Positions 55,336 through 64,000 of a stretch of 64,000 nucleotides of DNA are shown here, piece after piece. The notes under the pieces are model-generated. The model searched no databases. It was not told the origin of the DNA and saw only the letters and a list, made by a program, of their open reading frames with translations. The translations under genes were made by a program, and so were the position numbers. The stretch is from Tricholoma matsutake. Its lineage: Eukaryota; Basidiomycota; Agaricomycetes; Agaricales; Tricholomataceae. Position 1 is the first letter of the stretch, and each line of letters opens with the position of its first letter. The stretch spans positions 1,240,001-1,304,000 of the forward strand of contig AP026542.1 of the NCBI GenBank assembly GCA_026075535.2, read 5' to 3'.

Positions 55336-55383
55336 ATATTGCCTACAGCTAGGTAGGTGGGCTAGCAGATAGTTTAGATCTTA

Positions 55384-56002
55384 TGTTAAGGGCAAAGCCT
55401 CAACCACTCAATCTAGTCGATGTCATTCGACGAGGTGCTTCCTCGACGAGTTGTTCAGCACTAGTCTTACTTGGAGCGTCCGATGTAAGATGGGTAGTGC
55501 ACTCTAGCAGGGCTTCTGCATAGAGTCGTTCAGGTTCACGCACTAAGGGGCTTCCTTAGTGGTTTCGAGTAAGTTTGTGAGTTGCAAGTTAAGGCTGTAG
55601 AATGCCTAGATTTAAACTAAGGACATCCCTACTACAAGTTGCAGTACTTATACTAGTAGGAAGGTCCTTATTGTCCAATCGGAAAGGTAGATGTGTATCA
55701 GGTATGAATAGAAACAATAAGCCTCATGCATAGCATGAGGCGTCCGATGTCACAGACTTCATGTCAAGGGGCTGTCGTATCACAGCATGTGTGGGAGTGG
55801 GTTTGGGTGCATGGAGTCACCATGCGTCAAGGGTGCCTTCCTTGGGAAGGGGATCGAATGCATGCAGTTGGCATGCATCATGTGTGTGTCTGGTGTCATG
55901 GTCATGCCCTAGGCATGAATCATGGAGTGCCTCCTATCTGGAGGGGATCGTCGGGTCGGTCGGGTCGGTCAGGTTCCATGAGTTACAAGGAAAATTGTAA
56001 CA
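55384..56002 (-). repeat. gypsy-7 LTR (5' in element sense)
   Basis: 619 bp partner of 48124-48806, with the same hairpins, for example CACTAAGG-AAGCC-CCTTAGTG in minus sense near 55541-55561. Confidence 0.9.
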
Positions 56003-56214
56003 AACGCACCTATCTCTACATGGACTGTATTCTGCACCAAACTAAAGAGCTCAGTTCTCTACCTTTCTCCACTTGGGGTGACTTTCGAGCCGAGTTTGTA
56101 TGCCACCTTTGTCCCCTCAATGAGTGCCACCAAGCAGTGACATGGCTTGAGTCATCCTCTTACCACCAGGCACATCAATCCGTGGACAATTATATCAATG
56201 AGTTTAAGGATTTT

Positions 56215-59200
56215 TGGTGTCTCTGTGCTCCTGGACTATGGTGCGACCGGTATCTTCATCAATGCCCATCTTGCACAACAACTTCACCTAAATACTCACT
56301 CACTCTTGTGTCCGATACCTGTTTATAATGTGGATGGGTCCCCAAACGAAGCTGGTGCCGTCCAAGAGGTTGTAGACCTGGTCCTCCATTACAAAGATCA
56401 TAGTGAGTGTGCCCTTTTTGCTGTCACTCAATTAGGAAAGCAAAAGGTGATTTTGGGCTATCCATGGCTTTGAGACCATAACCCAGAGGTCGACTGGCAT
56501 ACTGGGGAGGTTACCATGAGCCAATGTCCATCCCGCTGTCATACTTGTTTCATGGAAGCCAGGCAAGAATGTTGTGGACAGAAGGCCGTGATACGACATA
56601 CTCAGAAGTGTTGTGCTGGACCCCTGCCTATACCTGAATTGAGTTGGACGGGGTTCCTGATCTGATGCCAGACTCGGATGATGATGAGGAGGAGCCAGAG
56701 GAAGTGGAGGAAGGTGATCGGATCTTCTACACTGCAATTCGTCCATTGCACGAGGTGTGTGCTACATTGAACATATCCCAACACCTTGCTGAGGCCTTCC
56801 ACAAAAACAATGCTGCTAAATCCTCTACTAATTCCTTGCTCCCTCATCTCCATGAGTTTGGAGACGTGTTCTCCAAGGAATCGTTTGACTCTCTCCCTGC
56901 ATGCAAGCCATGGGATCATGTGATCAAACTCACCCCCGGTGCAACCCCTTCATCCTGCAAGGTCTATCTTCTCTCTCCTGAAGAACAGCGACAGCTTGAC
57001 CAGTTTATCGATGAGCACCTGGCCTCTGGACCTATTTGACCATCGAAGTCACCCATGGCCTCTCCCTTTTTCTTTGTCAAGAAGAAGGATGGCTCACTTC
57101 AACCAGTTCAAGACTACAGAAGGCTCAATGACATCACGGTCAAAAATTGCTACCCATTACCTCTCATCTCCAAACTCATGAACCAGCTCTGTGGAGCCCG
57201 ATACTTCACCACAAGCTTGACATCTGTTGGGGCTACAATAATGTGAGGATAAAGGAGGGAGATGAGTGGAAGGCAGCCTTTCGTACCAACTGTGGTCTTT
57301 TTGAACCACTCATCATGTTCTTTGGCCTTACTAATAGTCCTGCCACCTTTCAGACCATGATGAACAACATTTTCCATGACCTCATCCTTGAAGGCATTGT
57401 TTGCATCTATCTCAACAACATCCTCATCTTCACTCACATGGTTGAAGAGCACCATCACATCACACACCTCGTCCTAGAACAGGTTCAACAGTACAAACAC
57501 TACCTTCATCAGGACAAGTGCAAGTTTGAGAAGACCAAGATCAAGTACCTTGGCCTGATTATCTCAGAGGGTCAGGTGGAGATGGATCCTATCAAGGTGA
57601 ATGGGGTCACAGCTTGGCCAATGCCCACGAACAAGAAAGAGGTGCAGTCTTTCCTGGGCTTCATCAATTTCTATTGGTGTTTTATCAAGGATTTCTCACA
57701 TCATGCATGACCACTGTTCCACAACAGGAGGCATTCAAAAAGCTTAAGGAGATGGTCACTTCCGCTCCCATTCTTACCTTTGCTGATGATTCACGTCCTT
57801 TTCATGTAGAAGCTGACAGTTCTGACTTTGTGATGGGCACCGTGTTGTCTCAGCAGTCTCTGGAGGACCAGAAGTGGCATCCTGTTGCGGTCTACTCCAA
57901 AAGCCTTAGTGCTGGAGAGCAAAACTACGAGATCCATGACAAGGAGATGTTGGCAATAATGCATGCACTTGAGGAGTGGCAACACTTCCTCGAGGGTGCC
58001 CAACACAAGGTGGAAATTTGGACGGATCACAAGAATCTCAAGTACTTTATGATGGCCAAGACATTGAACCGTCATCAAGCTCATTGGTCCCTGTATCTAT
58101 CCAGATTTGACTTCTCCTTGCACCACCGTCCGAGTGGCAGCATGGGGAAGACCAATGCCCTCTCCCAATGTGCAGACCATGGGGATGGCAGTGATGACAA
58201 CCAAAACATTGTGTTGTTGCAGCCAGACCTGTTCACCATTCGGGCACTGGAAGGCGTCGCACCCCAGGGCAAGGAGCGGGACATCCTATGTGACATTCAT
58301 CATGCAAACTGTAGTGGTTTACATGAGGATGTTGTTGCCCGAGCTGTTAAAGAACTGAGGAAGGGATCCACCCTTTCCTTGCATGCGGCAGAGTGGGCTG
58401 AAAAGGAGGACTTGTTGTATTTCAGGGATCGCATCTATGTCCCCAATGACCCAGACCTTTGCCGGCACATCATATCCCAACACCATGACTCACAGATTGC
58501 TGGTCATCCTGGATGCTGGAAGACCTTGGAGCTCACCTCACGGAATTATTGGTGGTCACAAATGTCACAGCTCATTGGTCAGTATTGTTGCACTTGTGAC
58601 CTTTGCTTATGCACCAAGATTCCTCATCACAAACCCATTGGCGAGCTACACCCTCTTCCTGTTCCAGAGAGTCATTGGGATGTTGTCAGTGTTGACTTTG
58701 TGGTGGAGTTGCCAGAGTTGAATGGGTTTGATGCAGTGATGTGCACAGTTGATTCAGTGGGAAAATGCGCTCACCTCATTCCCACTCACACCACTGTCAG
58801 TGCCCTGGGTGCTTCCCGACTCTACCTCCACCATGTGTGGAAATTACATGGACTTCCTGGTGCTTTCCTCTCTGATCATGGCACTCAGTTCATGGCAGAG
58901 TTCACTCACGAGCTGTACTGACTTCTGGGGATCAAACTCCTTGCTTCAACCACTTATCACCCACAAACCGACAGCCAGACTGAGTGAGTCAACCAAGAAC
59001 TGGAGCAGTACATCTGCATCTTTGTCAATGAATGCCAGGACAATTGGGATGATCTTCTCCCCTTGGCCGAGTTTGGATACAACAACCATGTCCATGCTTC
59101 CACTCAACAGACCCCTTTCCTCTTAGACACTGGACAACATCCACACATGGGATTTGAACCTCGCCAAACTCCCTCACACATCAAGATGGTGAATGAGTTC

Positions 59201-59695
59201 ACAGAATGCATGCAGGATAGCTTGGAGGAGGCAAAGGCAAAGGACGAGATGGCATGGTTTTACAACCAACACCATTCTCTGACCCCTCAGTACAAGGTTG
59301 GTGATCGAGTTTATCTTGACTCCAGTGACATCTCCACTATGTGTCCATCCAAGAACCTCGCTCATCACTTCCTGGGACCTTTCCCCATTGTCAAGTGTGT
59401 TGGAATGCATGCCTATCATCTATGCCTCCCAGCCTCCATGTCCAGACTTCCATGTTGTCAAACTCCTCCAGCACCACCAGATCCATTTCCGGGATGCCAT
59501 TCACACCCACCACCACCACCTACAGTGATCAAGGGAGAACCCCAATACAAAGTCGAGTCAATCTTGGACAGCCGGTTGCGTCGAGGAAAACTCCAGTATT
59601 TGGTGCATTGGAAGGGTTATGGGTATGAGGAGAACTCATGGGTAGAAGAGTTCGATGTGAATACCCCTCAGTTAGTCAAGGAATTCCACCGATGA
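56215..59695 (+). pseudogene. pol: gypsy-8 Pol: protease, RT, RNase H, integrase, chromodomain
   Basis: Protease: VLLDYGATGIF (D-Y-G in place of D-S/T-G), [32 protein letters not shown]; a frameshift near 57200; FGLTNSPATFQ; the catalytic box reads Y-L-N-N (57408-57419), so both Asp residues are lost. After a TGA and a small gap near 57710 comes RNase H (EADSSDFVMGTVLS, TNALSQCAD). Integrase: HDSQIAGH, CCTCDLC, VDFV, SDHGTQF, then TDSQTE before a TGA. The C terminus holds YKVGDRVYLDSSDI and the chromodomain EPQYKVESILDSRL, YLVHWKGYGYEENSW, ending at TGA 59693-59695. Stops are TGA at conserved Arg positions. Confidence 0.85.
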
Positions 59696-59782
59696 CACAC
59701 TGCTGCATCACATTCAAGTCACTGACTTTGGTTGTATGCGATTTTGAATGCATCGGGGCAATGCATCTTAGAGAGGGGGTGA

Positions 59783-60157
59783 TGTAAGGGGACTAGGGGA
59801 CTAGGGGGGGTGCCCTGTGTGTTTCTCCTATTTTTTACATTTGTTCTATATTTTTCCTCACTTCATATCCTTCTATTCTTCATTTTGTATGATTTTTCTG
59901 GATTTTATTACTAATTTCCCTTTCTATCATGTTTGTGCATGTTGACAGTTTTATATTTTAGAGGCGGAGCACCCCTTCCGACATCTACCCCTTGGTATGA
60001 TGTCATTCGGTGGCCTCAATCTGCCTATCTCTGCCTTTTCTATTTTTAGGTTATTATTTGCTTTTTGTCGTCTTCACATATACTGGGCATCGGCAAAGGG
60101 ATCCTTAGAGTTTTCTCTTTGGATTTCCCTTTGCTAGAGGCTGAGGTTGCCCTTATA
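59783..60157 (+). repeat. gypsy-8 3' LTR
   Basis: Follows the polypurine tract GAGAGGGGGTGA (59771-59782). It is close to the 5' LTR apart from short insertions. Confidence 0.85.
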
Positions 60158-60695
60158 GGAATCTGAAGTGAAAAGAACTTATTTGCTCTTGATTTCCCCC
60201 TGATTTTTACCTAGGAAAAAAAAGGAATATTTCCTGCAAGAGCAAATCAGAAATCTCAGGAGAATACAAGTTATTTATTACAAATTTTGGCCTAGAAAAT
60301 TGCATGTGGAAAAGTCTAATTTTCTCCAGGTGAAAATCTGGCAAACATGAGGAGAAAATTACACTTTTCCACATGCAATTTTCTAGGCCAAAATTTGTAA
60401 TAAATAACTTGTATTCTCCTGAGATTTCTGATTTGCTCTTGCAGGAAATATAACTTTTTTTTCCTAGGAAAAAATCAGGGGGAAATCAAGAGGAAATAAG
60501 TTCTTTTCACTTCAGATTCCCCTTTTTTTCTCTCCACACCAATGATATATTTTCCCTTAGGCAGATTGCAGAGAAAATAAAGAGAAAATAACCTATTTTC
60601 ACCAGTTTTTCTTTACTTGTTTGCTACATGAAAAAGTGTAATTTTCTTCACATTTTCTCCACATTTTCTCTCTGGGAAAGTTTTGCCCTGCCTGT

Positions 60696-61353
60696 TGTGT
60701 GGTGGTAGTACCAACCTGTAAAACAAGCAGTTAGTATAATTGAATATGCAAGAAATGAAAAAAAAAAAAAAAAAAAAAACTTACTGGCCCAAACAATGCT
60801 TAGTGTCATTTGGGCCACATTGATGGTTTGCTGTTTGCTGTTGATGGATATCCCTAGCTAGGAGGGGGTTGATGGTGTGACCGTGGTGGCAGAGGTGTGA
60901 TAGAAGGAGGAGGTAGTGGCAGCAGGGTGAGTAGGAGTCTTAACTTGAATATTCAACATTCAACTTGGGACTTTCAACATGGTCACATGAGCACCCCATG
61001 GGGCACCAACTTCACATGACATGCATTAATCCAGGGCCAGTGATAGCTAATGATGTTGGTCATCACTCCATTCTGCCCAGAGTCACCATGATGACTTACC
61101 CCATTGAAATAGTAAGTCTTTTTTTTGTTTTTTTCTCTTCTACTATCACCAACAAATGTTCCTTATTTTTTTACAACTAACTATTTTTTAGGTTCTAATC
61201 TACTGCCCACACTGGCAAATGACATGAAGTGAATGAAATGGGGCCCAAATGATGTTTATTGTCACTTGGGCATCAGGTAAGTTGTTCTTTGTTCATGAAT
61301 TTTATTATTATTATTTGGAGTAACCTGCATGCATCATGGATACAGGTATTTTT
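60696..61353. repeat. Cassette modules 2 (minus), 6 and 7 (plus)
   Basis: Minus strand: GGCCCAAATGACAC...GTTTGGGCC palindrome, then intron-like 60784-60716 with GTAAGT, a 20-base T run, perfect TACTAAC and TTTTACAG. Plus strand: intron-like 61112-61191 (GTAAGT to TTTTTTAG), an 85-nt exon-like piece with GGGCCCAAATGATG...CACTTGGGC, and a further GTAAGT at 61277. No intact gene. Confidence 0.6.
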
Positions 61354-61601
61354 TTTTTTTTTGGTAACCAGTTTGAGCCTGAAGCTCACGGTCAACTCTG
61401 ACTATGCATAAGATGCACATCTAGGAGGACACTGGCCAAAGAGAATGCTTTTACACACACCACTAATGGTAGTGTGGGACTCCACTGTCTTTCAGCAATG
61501 CCCACTAAACTCTTCAGAGGGATCAGGTTTCAAACCAAGAGTGCAAGGGTATGTCCCCCTGAAATGAGATGATGGAGTTAACCATTGAGCCATCTCACCC
61601 C
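61354..61601 (-). mobile_element. tRNA-derived SINE with 16-bp TSD
   Basis: 248 bp flanked by GGATACAGGTATTTTT at 61338-61353 and 61602-61617. In minus sense it starts with a tRNA-like head: GATGGCTCAATGGTTAACTC as A box region and TTGGTTTGAAACC as B box (about 61525-61600). A unique body and an A-rich tail follow (T run at 61354-61362). These are the features of a SINE moved by LINE machinery. Confidence 0.8.
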
Positions 61602-61617
61602 GGATACAGGTATTTTT

Positions 61618-61790
61618 GGGTATACAGGTTACAGTGATGTCACATGTGACCCACATCCTCTCTGGTAGACTGGTAGACATATTACATTTGTGAGTTCTTG
61701 AATGGTTGTTACACTTATTATAACACTGTGTTTCTGTCGCTTTCAGGTCCAGTGTCTGTTTTTTTCAATGCTAGCTTTTTTGTCACAGCC
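61618..61790. other. Unassigned spacer before the tandem repeat
   Basis: Contains a 3' splice-like TTTCAGGTCC at about 61741-61750 just before the tandem repeat; otherwise nothing recognisable. Confidence 0.3.
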
Positions 61791-62560
61791 TGAGAAAGGA
61801 CCAGTTGAGATGGACATACAGCGATATCTCAGTGAGTTCTCATTTGTTTTGTATGATCTTGGACTTGATCTGACACTATTTCAACATCATTTGAAGGCTG
61901 CAAAAATATGAGAGGCTAGCGGCTATCGGTTTCTTTTCAATCTCAATATCTGTGTCAGGAGAAGGGGTTGAAATGGATATATATTATCTCAGTGAGTTTT
62001 TATTAGTTTACCATGATCTCGGACTTGATCTGACCCTATTTTAACATTGTTTGAAGGCTATGAAGAGATAAGAGTCTAGTGCCTACCAGTTTCTTTTCAA
62101 TCTCAACATCTGTGTCAGGAGAAGGGGTTGAAATAGATATATATTATCTCAGTGAGTTCTCATTTGTTTTGTATGATCTTGGACTTGATCTGACCCTATT
62201 TTAACATTGTTTGAAGGCTATGAAGAGATGAGAGTCTAGTGCCTATCGGTTTCTTTGCAATCCCAACATCTGTGTCAGGAGAGGGGGTTGAACTGGATAT
62301 ATATTATCTCAGTGAGTTTTTATTAGTTTACCATGATATTGGACTTGATCTAACCCTATTTCAACATTGTTTGAAGGTTATGAAGAGACAAGAGGCTAAC
62401 GCTGATCGGTTTCTTTTCAATCTCAACATCTGTGTCAGGAGAAGGGGTTGAAATAGATATATATTATCTCAGTGAGTTTTTATTAGTTTACCATGATCTT
62501 GTACTTGTTCTGATACTACTTTAATGTTGCTTTAAGGTGCTGAGAAAAAGATGAGAGGCC
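61791..62560 (+). repeat. 160-bp tandem repeat, about 5 units
   Basis: The landmark CTCAGTGAGTT occurs at 61828, 61988, 62148, 62308 and 62468, an exact 160-base spacing. Units are about 90 percent alike by eye and contain TTGGACTTGATCTGAC and TGTGTCAGGAGAAGGGG. The period is not a multiple of three. Short frames encode GLDLTLFQHxLK-like peptides, but no long ORF is kept. Confidence 0.9.
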
Positions 62561-64000
62561 CATACCATTGCCTCACAGCAAGATCTTTGACATAGACTAC
62601 TTAAAATGTAACATATGTAGTGTTTGCCATAGTACACTGTAGCGCAGCATAGTGCACACAGGTTTACTTGCATATACAATACCTGCAACAACCCGTACCC
62701 ATATCAATGGGTAGACAACCCACCAGGGTATGGGTACAGGTTGGTGTTCAGACACCTGTGGGTTTACCCATGCCATTGCCTAACTTCAACTTACAGGTAC
62801 TCACTTACAACAATGCAACTGCTAAACCAATGCACCCCCACAAACAGGAACAACAACAGCAAGGGAAGACAAAAATGACAGGGGAACACCAATGAGGATG
62901 GCAAGCAACAGCAGGACAACAGAATGATGATGGGAGATGATGGGGTGATGAGGGGGTGATGAAGAAACCCAAACAAAATAGGCCAAGACAACGGGGATGC
63001 CAATGGCAGTGATGGCAGGACAAAGAGGGCCAAGGCAGGACAATTGGACAATGGAGGACAAGGAGACCAGGAGGCCTTCATCCCCCAGCACCCCTAAAAT
63101 TGATTTAAAAATTATATAATTGAAATGCTCAGAAGTACAATTACAATATATTTTCATACAGCACAGGGCATCACAGGGTATCACAAGGTACTCTAGGGTG
63201 CTTGATGTGTCCTGGGAAATAGCCTTTAACCCTGGGAAAGCTTGTGTCAAAAAGTGATTTTCCTGATGTTCTTAACCATTTTCTATGAACCAGAGGTCAA
63301 ATTCACTGGATTTCATGTGGCTGCTAACTGCAAAATATTAGTCCATAAATAGACCACTGGTCTGGTCTTTTCCAGTCCAATTCAGTTCAATTTCAGTCTT
63401 TTTTCAGTACTTTACAGTCCCCCACCTGTCCTAGTGGACTCCGACTGGACTGACCAGAGTCTGACTGGAGTCCAATTGAACTACATTAAGTCAAGTAGAG
63501 TTCAATCCCCCACTGGAGTCCAAGTGGAGTCCAAGTAGAATGCATTTCAACCAAATGATAAGTCAATTAGATACTGAGTTCAAAGGACTTTGGACTTAGT
63601 GAATTTCATAAAGTACCCACAAAATACATTTGTGTAGTGCAGGAATTGAACTCAAGACTTCATGATGAGGTATCACATGACAGACCAAACAAGTGTGCTC
63701 AATCAGTTGAGCCATTGATGAATTTTTATTTATCAATATAAGGTTTATTTATAATCCAAACTCAAACTATTTTTGTTCATCTTTTTTCAGGGAGGGCCAT
63801 TTCATTAAGATCAAAAAAATGAATTAACTACAGCCCTCATGTCTTGTGTGAGGGGTAAGTACTACAATATATATACCCCTTGCATTCAGTGTGAGGGGGG
63901 CAGAAATAATAATAATAAAGACCCCTCCCCATGCAAAATGCAGGGGAGGGGGGGTTATGCAATCTGGTGTGTGTCATCATTGGTGTCACTTGGCATCATC
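62561..64000. repeat. Simple repeats, SINE-like head, no gene
   Basis: Holds a CCCGTACCCAT/ATGGGTA palindromic tract (62690-62780), purine-rich GATGATGGGG repeats (62880-63080), GGAGTCCAA repeats (63400-63540), a minus-sense tRNA-like stretch (63640-63712: TGGCTCAACTGATTGAGCA and GAGTTCAATTCC boxes), an AATAAT microsatellite (63906-63918) and an imperfect GC-rich palindrome at 63920-63955. No coding region can be supported. Confidence 0.5.

Larger units (their letters stand above)
48124..56002 (-). mobile_element. Ty3/gypsy-7 chromovirus, full length, TSD AACGC
   Basis: LTRs 48124-48806 and 55384-56002 are flanked by AACGC at 48119-48123 and 56003-56007. The minus strand carries gag, protease, a coiled-coil spacer, RT, RNase H, integrase, chromodomain and a long 3' tail. 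It belongs to the same clade as gypsy-5 and -6, judging from protein and LTR similarity. Confidence 0.95.
47602..56215 (+). pseudogene. gag: gypsy-8 Gag, split by gypsy-7 and internally deleted
   Basis: The first part (47602-48123) reads MDTSEHLDALESDISRI, NSLKSTIENFV and PPAKFNGAHAQGCAFLNSCELY, the usual start of a gypsy capsid. The second part (56008-56215) continues TYLYMDCILHQTKEL, FSTWGDFRAEF and QSVDNYINEFKDFW in the same frame once gypsy-7 and one AACGC copy are ignored. Gag then stops at about 56215 and the sequence jumps to protease, so the zinc knuckle and the rest of Gag are deleted. TGA occurs after AAKIY. Confidence 0.75.
47235..60157 (+). mobile_element. Ty3/gypsy-8 chromovirus, TSD GGAAT, carrying gypsy-7
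   Basis: LTRs 47235-47601 and 59783-60157 are bounded by GGAAT at 47230-47234 and 60158-60162. Gag is split at 48123/56003 by gypsy-7; protease, RT, RNase H, integrase and chromodomain follow on the plus strand. Confidence 0.9.
47053..60695. mobile_element. Foldback element split by gypsy-8
   Basis: Outer ends CACAACAGGCAGGGCAAAAC (47053) and its reverse complement ending at 60695. Without gypsy-8 the element is 47053-47234 plus 60163-60695, about 715 bp. It forms an almost perfect hairpin centred near 60330. No ORF; a non-autonomous foldback or MITE. The flanking duplication is unclear. Confidence 0.75.

Overview
The window looks like repeat-rich DNA of a filamentous basidiomycete, most likely an Agaricomycete. 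The signs are 46-63 nt spliceosomal introns with GT-AG ends, and fragments of families that are expanded in mushrooms: Tnp2-type transposase, an HNH_2-type nuclease gene, a RecQ-like helicase, a DUF6532-like protein, and chromodomain-bearing Ty3/gypsy elements. No prokaryotic features were seen. Only one gene looks intact, a spliced HNH-domain gene on the minus strand at 19.3-21.0 kb. Nearly everything else is transposable element or repeat.

Layout. 0-1.4 kb: broken four-exon gene with a six-cysteine cluster (+). 1.7-8.7 kb: Ty3/gypsy-1 (-). 9.1-16.5 kb: Tnp2 (CACTA-like) transposon carrying a 5'-truncated gypsy-2 (+), which itself carries a 453-bp hAT-type foldback MITE. 16.5-19.3 kb: hairpin repeats, a tRNA-like SINE head, a Ty1/copia tail with its LTR, and a short tandem repeat. 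19.3-21.0 kb: HNH gene. 21.1-32.8 kb: a large inverted-repeat structure with about 1.8-kb arms rich in AGTACT motifs, split by a complete gypsy-4 (24202-30549, TSD ATACC). 33.3-35.0 kb: truncated RecQ-like helicase gene. 35.0-38.3 kb: 5' half of gypsy-5 (-). 38.3-39.5 kb: intron-bearing repeat cassettes. 39.5-44.4 kb: 3' part of gypsy-6 (+), related to gypsy-5. 45.2-46.0 kb: DUF6532-like gene fragment (-). 46.0-47.05 kb: short-palindrome array. 47.05-60.7 kb: a foldback element split by gypsy-8 (47235-60157, TSD GGAAT), which is split by gypsy-7 (48124-56002, TSD AACGC). 60.7-64 kb: more cassettes, an intact SINE with a 16-bp TSD, a 160-bp tandem repeat and simple repeats.

How it fits together. 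Target-site duplications and restored reading frames give the order of insertion: Tnp2, then gypsy-2, then the hAT MITE; cassette DNA, then foldback, then gypsy-8, then gypsy-7; large palindrome, then gypsy-4. The elements have been inactivated mainly by C-to-T changes, many at CpG. In-frame stops are almost all TGA, several reverse transcriptases have lost a catalytic Asp through a change expected at CpG, and the two gypsy-4 LTRs differ mostly as TG versus CA at the same sites.

The two least familiar signals are (1) an array of small hairpins with one conserved loop and different stems in the LTRs of the gypsy-5/6/7 clade, and (2) a dispersed cassette family in which a palindromic exon end is followed by a consensus intron, present at seven sites on both strands.
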